Shown here: positions 14,112-22,626 of the stretch, one piece after another
Layout: each line of letters begins with the position of its first letter
Numbering within the stretch: position 1 is the first letter of the stretch
Source of the DNA: a virus
DNA: 23,401 bases
Strand: one strand, 5' to 3'
Virus record (IMG/VR): IMGVR_UViG_3300044301_001225
Span: 1-23,401 of that record
The notes under the pieces: generated by a model
Seen by the model: the letters and a program-made list of their open reading frames with translations, nothing else
Database searches by the model: none
What the model was told of the DNA's origin: nothing
Position numbers and translations under genes: made by a program

Positions 14112-15380
14112 ATGCCTGTTATTCAAGGACGTACCCGGGAAGAACTACGACAGCACATAGGATATTCGTTGGGGGCTATGTATGTATCATCAGCGTCAAC
14201 GAATGGATCTACCACCACATTAGTGGACAACACCCTCGTTCTTGGGGGTGCTGATAACTATATTGGCCGGTGGGTGCGCTTCACGTCTGGTGACGATGAC
14301 GGTGCGATACGCCGGGTAACAGACTCGGCTATATCCAGCAACGTTACCACCCTGACGTTGATGCCTGCATTATCAGCATCATCAACCTCTGGAGATACCT
14401 ATGAGCTGTGGAGTGGTGAATACAGTCCCGCTTCCATAGATAACTTTATTAATCAGGCTATTATCGGTGCAACGGGCAATGCCTATGATCCTATAGAGGA
14501 TATATCTCTGCATGGTGACGGGCGTCAGACACGGTTCGATATTCCATCGAACATCTCTATGATCTCTCGCGTAGACTACAGGCATAATGTCAGTTCCACA
14601 CGTATTCATGCCTGTGCTACCACGTTTGATGAGGCTACAGACGGTGACTTTACCCAGTCCTTGGACACCAAGGACAGAAAGCAGGGTACTCAGTCACTGA
14701 AGATGGTCATCGCAGCAGGTGCATCAGCAGGGGATTTTGTTACTGACAGCATTACCAGCAAGGATCTATCCAAGTACGACACCATAGAGATGTGGGTGAA
14801 AAGCACAGTAGCAACCAGTGCTGGCAATCTCAAGCTGTTGCTTGATAATACAGCGTCATGTGCCAGCCCACTAGAAACCCTTAGTATCCCTGCCCTAACA
14901 GCGGATACATGGACATTTGTACGTATGTCTCTTGCGAACCCGGAGACTGATACAGCAATTATCTCTGTGGGTCTGGAGTATGACTCCGATATTGGAGCCT
15001 GTACGGTATGGATTGATGACATCTCAGCAGTACAGAACGATACGGCTGAATGGGCAACCCTCGACAGGCGTAACTGGCGTATTGATAAAGAGGCACGGGA
15101 CCTTATTCTTGGCCGTGATGGTCACGATGCGGTGGGTTACAGCCTGATTAAGATAGTGGGTGGGGATAAACCAGCTCTTCTGTCCAGTGATTCGACAGCT
15201 ACTGAAGTAGATGAGAATTTTATTATAGCCCATGCCACTAACTTGGCCTTGATATCTACGTCTGGTGGCCCTGCCACGGACCCTGATGCCAAGCGTCAGC
15301 TTAGTGCATACTGGGCGGCACAGGCAGAGCGTGCCAGAAGGGCTTTACCATTTCTCGTAAATGTTAGGCAAGTTGAGTAA
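14112..15380 (+). CDS. Probable head-tail adaptor with inserted jelly-roll-like domain (422 aa)
   Basis: The helical N-terminus (EELRQHIGYSLGAMY) is followed by a small beta domain (about 25-110), a helix (DNFINQAIIGATGNAYDP), then a central beta-sandwich-like insertion at about 160-315. The insertion has TQSLKMVIAAG, DTIEMWVKSTVATSAGN, TWTFVRMSLANP and CTVWIDDISAVQ, the strand order of galactose-binding-like or carbohydrate-binding modules. The C-terminal part resumes with a WRID strand and ends in a helix (AYWAAQAERARRALP). The N- and C-terminal parts look like an adaptor that joins portal to tail in short-tailed phages, as T7 gp11 does. The middle may bind surface sugars. The next gene overlaps by TAATG. 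Assignment is by arrangement and fold impression only. Confidence 0.55.
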   Translation: MPVIQGRTREELRQHIGYSLGAMYVSSASTNGSTTTLVDNTLVLGGADNYIGRWVRFTSGDDDGAIRRVTDSAISSNVTTLTLMPALSASSTSGDTYELWSGEYSPASIDNFINQAIIGATGNAYDPIEDISLHGDGRQTRFDIPSNISMISRVDYRHNVSSTRIHACATTFDEATDGDFTQSLDTKDRKQGTQSLKMVIAAGASAGDFVTDSITSKDLSKYDTIEMWVKSTVATSAGNLKLLLDNTASCASPLETLSIPALTADTWTFVRMSLANPETDTAIISVGLEYDSDIGACTVWIDDISAVQNDTAEWATLDRRNWRIDKEARDLILGRDGHDAVGYSLIKIVGGDKPALLSSDSTATEVDENFIIAHATNLALISTSGGPATDPDAKRQLSAYWAAQAERARRALPFLVNVRQVE

Positions 15381-17323
15381 TGCCAGCTACCGTTGTCGAT
15401 ACCAATGAGATATCCTTAAATGGGGTCTATTACCCTATTACCCGGCCTATTCGCAGTACGCTTGCTTCTATCTATCCTGCCAAGGTCGTTATAGGTGATA
15501 CCACCAAGGACTCACAGCTCAGAACATCTATCATAGCGTGGTCTGACTGGCGAGGTGGCATTGGTATCAACCGCATGGAAGGGGCTGGTGAGGTTAACCG
15601 GGCATGGTACAGCACCTGTCAGTTGCGTTATAAGAACCATCTGGTGCTTCCTGCACTGGCAACGGAAAGCGCAACGCCGTCACACAGCCTTACTGATGCT
15701 AAGATAGGCGCTATTAATACCCTGTCTGATGAGATCTATGCTTTCTGGAACGGCTCAGTATCAGAGTCACCCAAGCTATTTAAGTACAATAATACTGGCA
15801 ATAGCTGGGGATCTGCCCTAACGCAGAGTGCAACAGACCGGGTAACTGACAGCGTGGTGTTCACCGATGCCGGGGGTACAACGTACCTTGTCTTTGCCCA
15901 CTACGATGTTAATGGAAGCGGGTACACATACTCCTCAGATGGGTCAAGCTGGACTACAGACGCAACAGACACACAGTACATGACTGTATGGGATGAGCGG
16001 CTATGGGGGATATCCTACGCCGGGCAATTATGGTACGCCACTACTATAGGAACAGAGGTCAATGATGCTGTGCTGCCTCTGCCGGATGGCTCTGTAACAG
16101 CCCTGTTTGTGGCTCGTAATGCACTAGGAGTGCCGATAATCTATGCAGCTACAACAAGGGGCTTGTTTGCCCACAATGCAGACAATGCCATGTGGGAAGA
16201 CACACAGATGGACTTTCCTTTTCACCCGGAGAATGGCAAGGGAACTATACGATGGCGGGATTCAGTATATGTGCCATCCGGTAACGGTATCTATAAGTAC
16301 ATTAACGGAAATAATGCTGCTGTAATATCGGTGATGGGTCCCGACAGGGATGACGGCCTGCCTGCAGACAAGCGTGGTTCTATCAGGCATATGGCAGGAT
16401 CTCACAATGAGCTGTTGGTTGGCGTTGATGCCAGTACGTCCCCGGGTACTATTTCATCACAGTCGGTACCATATCAGTGGGAGAGCAATCAGGGAGCACC
16501 TGTCATTGCGGCTGATAGTGGATACAGTGCGATACTGGGATACAACGATATGGGGTGGGAAGTTAAGTGGCAGTCCGAGACAGCAGGTAAGGGCTTTGAT
16601 TCTATCCATGTATCTGATGCGTATGATAAGCACCGTGTCTGGTGGGGGCACAACGATATCGTGCACTTCATGGATTTACCCTCTGATATTATTAACCCGT
16701 CAGAGGTATCGGAGTTTTCTTATGCCCTAGAAGGCATACACGAGACACCGTGGTTCAACGCAGGGCAGTCAGAGATTGACAAGCTGGCATTAAAGCTACG
16801 CATCGAGGCACAGGATCTCAGCTCCACAGAGAAGGTCAAGGTAGAGTATGCTACTGATTATGCTGAGTCGTATACTACGGCTGTAGGAACGCTCGACTCC
16901 ACGGAAATGGGAGCTGCGTCTGGGACATATACCTACACATTTGGCTCCAGTGCAGGAACGGCCTTCAGGGCTATCAAGTTCAAGCTTACCCTGAACCGCT
17001 CTACTGCTACTACGACCGGGCTGGAGAAGTTCAAGACTCCTGACGTGGTAAGCCTGACGCTTGAGTGGAGAAAGAAGATTGAGGCTAAATGGGGGCATAC
17101 GGTCGAGGTGGATCTTAACAACAGATACAAGGGTAACGAGCCAAAGGACTTACGGGCTGCTTTAATATCAGCCGTTGAGAGTACAACTCTCGTAGAGTTT
17201 ACCTTTAGGGATGACAGTGGTGGTACAAGGAACTACTATGTGGATGTAGCGGCAGCGGTGGGCATGGAATACACAGGTTATGATGAAAGGGGTTCAACCC
17301 AGATTACTGTGGTTGAGCCATAG
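15380..17323 (+). CDS. Beta-propeller-like tail (nozzle/tubular) protein (647 aa)
   Basis: Residues about 90-380 show repeated beta-strand blocks with motifs typical of propeller blades: TYLVFAHYDVNGSGYTYSSDG, YMTVWDERLWGISYAGQLWYAT, IYAATTRGLFAHNAD, SVYVPSGNGIYKYI and NELLVGVDAS. A further beta-rich C-terminal domain (about 440-647) contains EKVKVEYATDYAESYTT, GTAFRAIKFKLTL and YVDVAAAVGMEYTGY. Short-tailed phages carry a nozzle protein of this size and build (T7 gp12-like) directly after the adaptor, which matches the gene order here. The start overlaps the adaptor stop (TAATG). Alternatively it may be a tail hub or receptor-binding base protein. No lysozyme or peptidase motif is visible. 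Confidence 0.55.
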   Translation: MPATVVDTNEISLNGVYYPITRPIRSTLASIYPAKVVIGDTTKDSQLRTSIIAWSDWRGGIGINRMEGAGEVNRAWYSTCQLRYKNHLVLPALATESATPSHSLTDAKIGAINTLSDEIYAFWNGSVSESPKLFKYNNTGNSWGSALTQSATDRVTDSVVFTDAGGTTYLVFAHYDVNGSGYTYSSDGSSWTTDATDTQYMTVWDERLWGISYAGQLWYATTIGTEVNDAVLPLPDGSVTALFVARNALGVPIIYAATTRGLFAHNADNAMWEDTQMDFPFHPENGKGTIRWRDSVYVPSGNGIYKYINGNNAAVISVMGPDRDDGLPADKRGSIRHMAGSHNELLVGVDASTSPGTISSQSVPYQWESNQGAPVIAADSGYSAILGYNDMGWEVKWQSETAGKGFDSIHVSDAYDKHRVWWGHNDIVHFMDLPSDIINPSEVSEFSYALEGIHETPWFNAGQSEIDKLALKLRIEAQDLSSTEKVKVEYATDYAESYTTAVGTLDSTEMGAASGTYTYTFGSSAGTAFRAIKFKLTLNRSTATTTGLEKFKTPDVVSLTLEWRKKIEAKWGHTVEVDLNNRYKGNEPKDLRAALISAVESTTLVEFTFRDDSGGTRNYYVDVAAAVGMEYTGYDERGSTQITVVEP

Positions 17324-17332
17324 GAGCAGGCA

Positions 17333-17626
17333 ATGAGAATTGACCAAGGAACTACTACGGTATCTTCAGCAGGCACGGCAGTACAGGTTCTTAATGTAAC
17401 GAACCGTGTTAAGTTTGCAAAGTTCAAGGCTTTGGGTGCGAACTCAGGCATGGCTTATATAGGTGTGAGTGATGTCAGTGCATCATTGGGTTACGAGCTG
17501 GATGCAGGCAATGAACTAGAGCTGAACTTTGGTGAGTTCGGTGGCAGTGTACCTGCTAATATCTTCTATGTTGATGCTGGCACTAATAACGACAAGGTAT
17601 GTTGGGTGCTTATTCTGGAGGGCTAA
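17333..17626 (+). CDS. Small beta-structured virion protein (97 aa)
   Basis: It starts behind TAGGAGCAGGCA and is made of alternating beta strands: VSSAGTAVQVLNVTNRVKFAKFK, then SGMAYIGVSDVSASLGYELDAG, and NELELNFGEFG. The pattern of a Gly-x-G turn followed by 'Y-I-G-V-S-D-V' and 'G-Y-E-L-D-A-G' is common in ~100-aa proteins coded beside tail genes of many phages. Function is unknown. It is probably a beta-sandwich part of the tail or fibre base. It overlaps the following gene by TAATG. Confidence 0.6.
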   Translation: MRIDQGTTTVSSAGTAVQVLNVTNRVKFAKFKALGANSGMAYIGVSDVSASLGYELDAGNELELNFGEFGGSVPANIFYVDAGTNNDKVCWVLILEG

Positions 17627-18024
17627 TGACGACACCCACGCCACAAGTACAGGTCCCGCCTAACTGGCCCGGCTCAGTGCCTGAGTACATTGCGTACCAG
17701 ACATTTATACAGCTTGGTAAAGAGCCCGGTGAAGACTTTATCTACCAGTCCCCACTGATGGGTGGACGACTGGACAAGGGTGGCATCGTCCTTGATTTCG
17801 TGTTTTCCAACCCACCGGATTTGGCAGTTAATATACAAGGGGTGTATTATCACTATGAATTTGGTGTTGAAGTGAAGGCTCGTGATCTGATGGCGCGTGC
17901 AATGATGGCAGGTCAGGGAATCTCACTGATCTTTGTTGATGACGACGACCTGATACGGGATGCGGTATACTACTGCCGTGAAGCCCTTAATTATCAGGAT
18001 CACTCCCAGCTAGGAGGTGGGTAA
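17626..18024 (+). CDS. Vsr-like (PD-(D/E)XK fold) protein with degenerate active site (132 aa)
   Basis: The start is set at 17626 by the TAATG overlap with the preceding gene. An in-frame TTG at 17599 is possible but less likely. The pattern matches very-short-patch-repair/DUF559-like nuclease folds: N-terminal helix VPEYIAYQTFIQLG, a G-G-R...G-G turn, strand IVLDFVF with the acid Asp57, then strand LAVNIQGVYYHY, the R-D pair (Arg86-Asp87), a helix, the strand ISLIFVD and a last helix. In active enzymes the second strand carries E-x-D. Here it is Asn69-Ile-Gln71, so catalysis is doubtful. Its place before the fibre gene suggests a packaged or structural role, or a nuclease that has lost or altered activity. 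Confidence in the fold is moderate, and in activity low. Confidence 0.55.
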   Translation: MTTPTPQVQVPPNWPGSVPEYIAYQTFIQLGKEPGEDFIYQSPLMGGRLDKGGIVLDFVFSNPPDLAVNIQGVYYHYEFGVEVKARDLMARAMMAGQGISLIFVDDDDLIRDAVYYCREALNYQDHSQLGGG

Positions 18025-21000
18025 ATGACGATTAACTTTGCAGGACACCTGTATAATGATGCTGGTTCAGCGATCAGCGGAGCCAGCGTTAAGCTTCTTG
18101 AGACAGGGACCACTACACAGGAAGGCTCAACCGTTACCACTGACTCCGCTGGGGCGTGGGCTTTCACCGAGGCCGATCAGGACCGATATGACGTAGAGAT
18201 AACGAGTGGCTCCTCTGTCAGGCGCATCCGTTGGGATGACCAGATCTCCCTGAAAGAAATAGATGTACGCAATAACTCAGCGGCAGGTACACCTGCTGCC
18301 ACGTTCAGCAATATAACAAACAGTACGGCGAACCAAGTGGCCGTATTCAGCGGTGCTAACTCCACCAAGGCAGATAACGACGAGATCTACCTGTCGTTCA
18401 AGTTACATGACTCCGCTGGCAACCTCGATGAGTTTGCCCGGATGACCGTGGTGGCAACAGATGTAACATCTGGCTCTGAAGACGGACAGTTTGAGTTTGA
18501 TGTACTACAGGGCGGCAGCCTTATCAAGGCGTTCACTATTGCTTCCTCTACGGCAGGGGCGCAGTCTATAGACTTCAACCAAGATTCCGTAACATTTGGC
18601 ACAGGCACGGCAGCTACGGATATCACGCTGACCTTTGATGCTGAGAGTGCAGATGGTGTCATCACATGGATGGAAGACGAGGACTACTTCAAGTTCTCTG
18701 ATGAGATATTGATGAACGGTACCGAAAAGATATTGTTCGGGGATACTGCAACTTTCATCCATCAGTCATCTGACGGTGTGATGACCGTTGATGGAGAAGC
18801 AACGATAGACCTTAATGCTTCTACGGCAGTGTTAGTGAGTAATGACCTAAAGCTTAATAGTGACTCTGCTGTTTTAGGCTTTGGAGCAGACAACGATACC
18901 ACCCTAACGCATACAGATGGTACTGGCCTGACGGTGAACTCTACTAACAAGCTCACGTTTGGGGATGTTGCTTCCTTCATACAGCAATCGTCCGATGGCA
19001 CATTAAGAATTGATGGTGAAGCTATCATTGACCTTAATGCCTCTACACGAGTAGATGTGTCAGGGGATATAAAGGTTGGCGGTGAAGTACAGACAGCAGG
19101 GATTGGCTACACTGATGGAGACAATGCTATCACCATCGCCGATGGCGGTGGTATAACAGTTCCCCAAGCAGCTACATTCTCAAGCACCATATCAACAGCG
19201 TCTGGCTCTACCATAGGGAACCTTACACTTGCCAACGGAAGCATTACAGACTCTGGTGGTGCATTAGACTTTGGTAACGAAACCCTTACTACTACAGGTG
19301 CGGTAGACTTTGGTGCTGCTACTGTTGACAGCCTGTCTGTATCAGATGCCAACATCACTAACGTAGGTGACATAGCACTCGACAGCATTAGTGCTGACGG
19401 GACTGATATCAATGTTGCAGTAAGTGATAACTCAGCAACGGCCCTGACAATCAAGCAGGGGTCTGATGCCTACCTCATTGTTGACACAGCGAACAGTAGT
19501 GAATCAGTAAGTATTGGTACAGGTATATCAGGCACGGCAATTACTCTGGGGCATAGCACTTCAGAGACAACCGTGGCAGATAACCTGACCGTTACCGGAA
19601 CTGTAACGGTAGGATCTGATGGCAGCGGTACTGATGTCATCTTCTACTCAGGTACGGCCGGGGATAACTTCACATGGGACGCATCTGCGGAGAAGCTGAC
19701 TATTACGGGTACTGTGGGACAATTGGGGTTAGAGGTTGCAGCCGGTCATGTATTGATAAAAGACGTTCTCTACTTTGAGGACCAAGGTGGTGAATATATC
19801 TCAAGTGACGGCTCGACGTTAACCATTGCTGGGAATATCGTGTTCAGTAGTGCTACTGTTGAGGTTAGCGGCAACTTATCAATGTCAACAGACGATAATA
19901 AAATCTTCTTAGGAGCTGATGATGACAGCGTTATAAGCCATCGGGGTGATGCAGTATCAGCAGACGCAGAGATTTCGAATCTCGTTGTCGGCACGAGCGA
20001 CCACCCCGGTACTGCTGCCAACTCCATGTTTATTTCTAACACTACCACTGACGGCGATATAATGTTCTTGGTATCTGACGGCGGTAATTCCAAGGGGTTA
20101 TTGAAGCTAAATGGTGCTGACGGTACGGTTGAGTTGCACGGTAACCTCTTGCCTACGACTGATGATACCTATGATCTGGGTTCGGCTTCTGCTGCATGGC
20201 AAGACCTGTTCCTAGAGGGTGATATTACCTTCACAGACTCGGCTACTATTAAAACGAATGGGGGAAACCTAAACCTCCATGCGGCAACAGGGCAGGATGT
20301 CATCATCGGTGATACAGATGGCAACTACCTCTTTGTAGATGGTGGCAGTAACCACATTGCTTTCGGCGCTCATGCTTCCAACAATGTGCAATTCGGTATC
20401 AACTTCCCTGCTGAGACATATTCTCCGGGTAGTGCAGGCACGAGCTTCTTCCGCTTCCATGTGAACCAGAACAATGCTGTAACCATTGACACTAACGATG
20501 TATCTCTTGCGGCTTCTGTGTACCTTGAAGAACCTAACCTAACCGTAAGCGGAGTAACACTTGCTACTTCAGCAACGCTGTATATTGCAGGGGCTGCGAG
20601 TGAGGCAACGAATGACTACGCTCTGTTTGTGGATGCAGGGACTGTTAGATTCGATGGATATATGTATTTCTACGACCAAGGCGGTGAATATATCTTCGGA
20701 GATGGTAGTTACCTGTACCTCATAGGTGGGTCGGGAACAATGACAAGAAATCTTATGCCACAAGCCGATGATACATATGATTTAGGGCATTCCAGTTATC
20801 GATGGGATGACATATATGCCACCAATGGTACAATTCAGACTTCTGATAAACGAGACAAGAAAGATATCGTAGCTACGAGTTTAGGGTTAGAGTTTCTTAA
20901 TAAACTAAATCCTGTTTCATATAAATGGGCTACTGACAGTAAAAACACTAGTACACATTATGGTTTAATCGCCCAAGAAGTTCTCGAAACATTAAAAGAG

Positions 21001-21144
21001 TGTGGCATAGAGTCCAGAGATGAGTTTGGGGGTATTACAGGGGATGAAGAGACTAGATATGGCGCACGATACGGAGAATTTATAGCTATTTTAATAAAAG
21101 CTGTACAAGAGTTGTCAGAACAAGTTAAAGGCGGCAGCACTTGA
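18025..21144 (+). CDS. Tail fibre with self-cleaving S74 intramolecular chaperone (1039 aa)
   Basis: Residues 1-75 form a carboxypeptidase-regulatory-like beta-sandwich (INFAGHLYNDAGSAISGASVKL...YDVEITSGSS), a likely attachment domain. The shaft is Ser/Thr/Gly/Asp-rich with repeats: FGDxAxFIxQSSDG blocks at ~230-278 and ~308-356, DQGGEYI at 586-592 and 884-890, and DDTYDLG at ~713 and ~915. The last ~100 residues are a Peptidase_S74 domain: Ser940 in S-D-K-R-D-K-K (S-D-x-R-x-K signature with Lys945), LEFLNKLNPVSYKW, HYGLIAQEV and the closing helix FIAILIKAVQEL. In this family the domain trimerises the fibre, then cuts itself off before the Ser. The mature fibre would be ~939 residues, released from a ~100-residue chaperone. 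The gene begins at TAAATG behind AGGAGGTGGG. Confidence 0.85.
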   Translation: MTINFAGHLYNDAGSAISGASVKLLETGTTTQEGSTVTTDSAGAWAFTEADQDRYDVEITSGSSVRRIRWDDQISLKEIDVRNNSAAGTPAATFSNITNSTANQVAVFSGANSTKADNDEIYLSFKLHDSAGNLDEFARMTVVATDVTSGSEDGQFEFDVLQGGSLIKAFTIASSTAGAQSIDFNQDSVTFGTGTAATDITLTFDAESADGVITWMEDEDYFKFSDEILMNGTEKILFGDTATFIHQSSDGVMTVDGEATIDLNASTAVLVSNDLKLNSDSAVLGFGADNDTTLTHTDGTGLTVNSTNKLTFGDVASFIQQSSDGTLRIDGEAIIDLNASTRVDVSGDIKVGGEVQTAGIGYTDGDNAITIADGGGITVPQAATFSSTISTASGSTIGNLTLANGSITDSGGALDFGNETLTTTGAVDFGAATVDSLSVSDANITNVGDIALDSISADGTDINVAVSDNSATALTIKQGSDAYLIVDTANSSESVSIGTGISGTAITLGHSTSETTVADNLTVTGTVTVGSDGSGTDVIFYSGTAGDNFTWDASAEKLTITGTVGQLGLEVAAGHVLIKDVLYFEDQGGEYISSDGSTLTIAGNIVFSSATVEVSGNLSMSTDDNKIFLGADDDSVISHRGDAVSADAEISNLVVGTSDHPGTAANSMFISNTTTDGDIMFLVSDGGNSKGLLKLNGADGTVELHGNLLPTTDDTYDLGSASAAWQDLFLEGDITFTDSATIKTNGGNLNLHAATGQDVIIGDTDGNYLFVDGGSNHIAFGAHASNNVQFGINFPAETYSPGSAGTSFFRFHVNQNNAVTIDTNDVSLAASVYLEEPNLTVSGVTLATSATLYIAGAASEATNDYALFVDAGTVRFDGYMYFYDQGGEYIFGDGSYLYLIGGSGTMTRNLMPQADDTYDLGHSSYRWDDIYATNGTIQTSDKRDKKDIVATSLGLEFLNKLNPVSYKWATDSKNTSTHYGLIAQEVLETLKECGIESRDEFGGITGDEETRYGARYGEFIAILIKAVQELSEQVKGGST

Positions 21145-21159
21145 AAGTTAAGGTGAGCA

Positions 21160-21327
21160 ATGAAGGCGATGATACGCATATGCTTTACAAACAGGGCTTT
21201 AGTCCTTGCCCTCTGCGCCTTTGCCGAGGCGGTGCAGCAGGCTACCGCAGGGGGTCGTGTGCCTAGCGAAAAGAAACAGCCACTGAACACGCTCTTCTGG
21301 TCCCACTATGAGGGGAGCAGGAAGTAA
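21160..21327 (+). CDS. Small exported or membrane-anchored protein (55 aa)
   Basis: A short gene with AAGGTGAG ahead of ATG. Residues 1-12 are basic (MKAMIRICFTNR), followed by a hydrophobic core ALVLALCAFAEAV with a possible Ala-x-Ala cleavage site near residue 23-29 (AFAEAVQQATAG). This looks like a signal peptide or a single-pass anchor. The Cys in LCAF is not in a full lipobox, so a lipoprotein is unlikely. The remaining ~25 residues are polar. It overlaps the next gene by TAATG. Position beside a two-span membrane protein after the fibre is where phages keep holin/spanin-type genes, so a small lysis accessory is possible. No specific family is recognised. Confidence 0.55.
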   Translation: MKAMIRICFTNRALVLALCAFAEAVQQATAGGRVPSEKKQPLNTLFWSHYEGSRK

Positions 21328-21503
21328 TGTTTTCTAAGATAAGACCACAGATACTCGCAGGGATCATAGCAGGTACAATTGTAGCCTGCCTTGCCCTTTA
21401 CATAGGTTACTGGATGGGTGCGGTAGAGATCGTAACTGCTGTGGTGGGGTCGATCTTCGGGTTCCTGAGTGGGGTTTCATTTAAGATATTGGAGAGTGAA
21501 TAA
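21327..21503 (+). CDS. Two-span membrane protein, holin-like (58 aa)
   Basis: The 58-aa product has two hydrophobic segments, about residues 9-31 (AGIIAGTIVACLALYIGYW) and 35-52 (EIVTAVVGSIFGFLSGV), a basic N-terminus (MFSKIRPQ) and a short polar tail (KILESE). This size and topology fit a small class II-like holin, the protein that opens the inner membrane to end infection. The missing piece is a recognisable endolysin nearby, so the holin call stays tentative. Translation is coupled on both sides by TAATG. Confidence 0.55.
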   Translation: MFSKIRPQILAGIIAGTIVACLALYIGYWMGAVEIVTAVVGSIFGFLSGVSFKILESE

Positions 21504-22501
21504 TGATAATCGCCGAGATGTGGTTGGTGTTTTTATTGAACCTGCAATTCGCTTGGTGGAGCTTTCTCCGCTCACCTATGGCGACGTATCATAAGCTACG
21601 AGCATGGCGTGATTGGTTACTGGCCAAGGTAGAGTACCTACAGTCCGAGTCACAGAAGTGGAAGGCACTCTTTACCACATTGAAGCTACCGTACTCTGCC
21701 CTACGCATGATGGGTGTGTCACCTAACATGGCAGTATCAATGCTTGTTGCAGGCTCTGCTGTTGGTGGTGGAGTTGTAGTAGCAGAGGTTATGGAACCCC
21801 CATCGTTTAGTAGAGGCGACCCCGGAGTATACGACGCTCCATCGGACGCTCCGATATTCTTTGAAGAGAAATTCAATACTCTTAGGGTAGACCTTGGGGC
21901 TACAGCGGTGGGCAATATAACTATTACCGATACTACGCTGGGCACGGCTTTTCTTGGTTCCGCTTTGCCGCAGGGCGAGAATGCACCAATCGTGATCGGA
22001 GGCAAGGCCGCAGTTGTTGACCCAGCCTTCTCTGAAACCTTTCTTGAGACATCTCATTTACTGGTAGACAGATGGCGATGTGAATCATTGATTGTTACCA
22101 ACTCAGAAGCCAATAAACTGATAGTGACTGGCATGGTTTCTGACGGCCAAAGCATATCGGCAGTACCCGGAGTGGTGCGGATGAGAGCGATAAACGGTGG
22201 AGTCCGGGCGGCTGATATGACTTCGCAGGATTCCTACTTTGACCAATTGCGTATTCAAGCCACCTCGTCTGGAGTGAATGGGAAAGTTGATGTCCTGACT
22301 CTGAGCAACCTGTACAGCCGTGGAGGAGCCTGCCTTATCGACAGGGTGAAGGCCAATGTCATAGAAATCAGGATGTCAGAAATCGGGGGCGATACCGACC
22401 TGAGCACTAAAGCACTTCAAATTGCAGATTCTGTAGTTTACTCCACCGCCGAGTACAACGGCAACGTTGAGGTATCTATGGCAGTACCTGCGATACAGTA
22501 G
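21503..22501 (+). CDS. Membrane-anchored, beta-rich protein of unknown function (332 aa)
   Basis: Not recognised. Residues 1-22 (MWLVFLLNLQFAWWSF) are hydrophobic and aromatic. A basic/helical linker with RAWRDWLLAKVEYLQSE follows, then a second hydrophobic segment at 76-97 (Ala/Gly/Val-rich, MLVAGSAVGGGVVVAEVM). The remaining ~235 residues are beta-rich and repetitive in feel (NITITDTTLG, CESLIVTNSEANKLIVTG, DVLTLSNLYSRGG, ANVIEIRMSEIGG), resembling a right-handed beta-helix or sandwich that would face outside the membrane or lie in the virion. It could be a superinfection-exclusion or surface protein, an odd lysis factor or a structural part. The sequence does not decide. It starts at a TAATG overlap. 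Confidence 0.6.
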   Translation: MIIAEMWLVFLLNLQFAWWSFLRSPMATYHKLRAWRDWLLAKVEYLQSESQKWKALFTTLKLPYSALRMMGVSPNMAVSMLVAGSAVGGGVVVAEVMEPPSFSRGDPGVYDAPSDAPIFFEEKFNTLRVDLGATAVGNITITDTTLGTAFLGSALPQGENAPIVIGGKAAVVDPAFSETFLETSHLLVDRWRCESLIVTNSEANKLIVTGMVSDGQSISAVPGVVRMRAINGGVRAADMTSQDSYFDQLRIQATSSGVNGKVDVLTLSNLYSRGGACLIDRVKANVIEIRMSEIGGDTDLSTKALQIADSVVYSTAEYNGNVEVSMAVPAIQ

Positions 22502-22505
22502 AATC

Positions 22506-22616
22506 ATGAAGAAAAACCCAAAGAAATGTGTTCACCGCCATGTTGATGGCAAAAGGTGCGATGGAAAGAGGGCCAAGCCGACGCTGTTCTGCATTCGACA
22601 TCAGGGTAGTAGGTAA
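22506..22616 (+). CDS. Mini zinc-finger-like protein (36 aa)
   Basis: A tiny ORF four bases after the previous stop. The product has Cys8, Cys18, Cys29 and His32 in the pattern C-x9-C-x10-C-x2-H, within KCVHRHVDGKRCDGKRA and LFCIRHQ. This matches a zinc-ribbon-like treble of 'C...G-x-x-C...C-x-x-H' seen in small phage and bacterial proteins, so metal binding is likely. It is very basic and may bind nucleic acid. An overlapping ORF in another frame begins at GTG 22528, but most of it is a shadow of this gene. The cysteine spacing is why I keep this frame. Confidence 0.5.
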   Translation: MKKNPKKCVHRHVDGKRCDGKRAKPTLFCIRHQGSR

Positions 22617-22626
22617 ACCTAGCTGT

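Noticed and set aside
17599-17626. Upstream TTG start for the Vsr-like gene
   Set aside because: The TAATG overlap at 17626 fits the operon pattern and the extra nine residues look like out-of-frame coding sequence of the previous gene.
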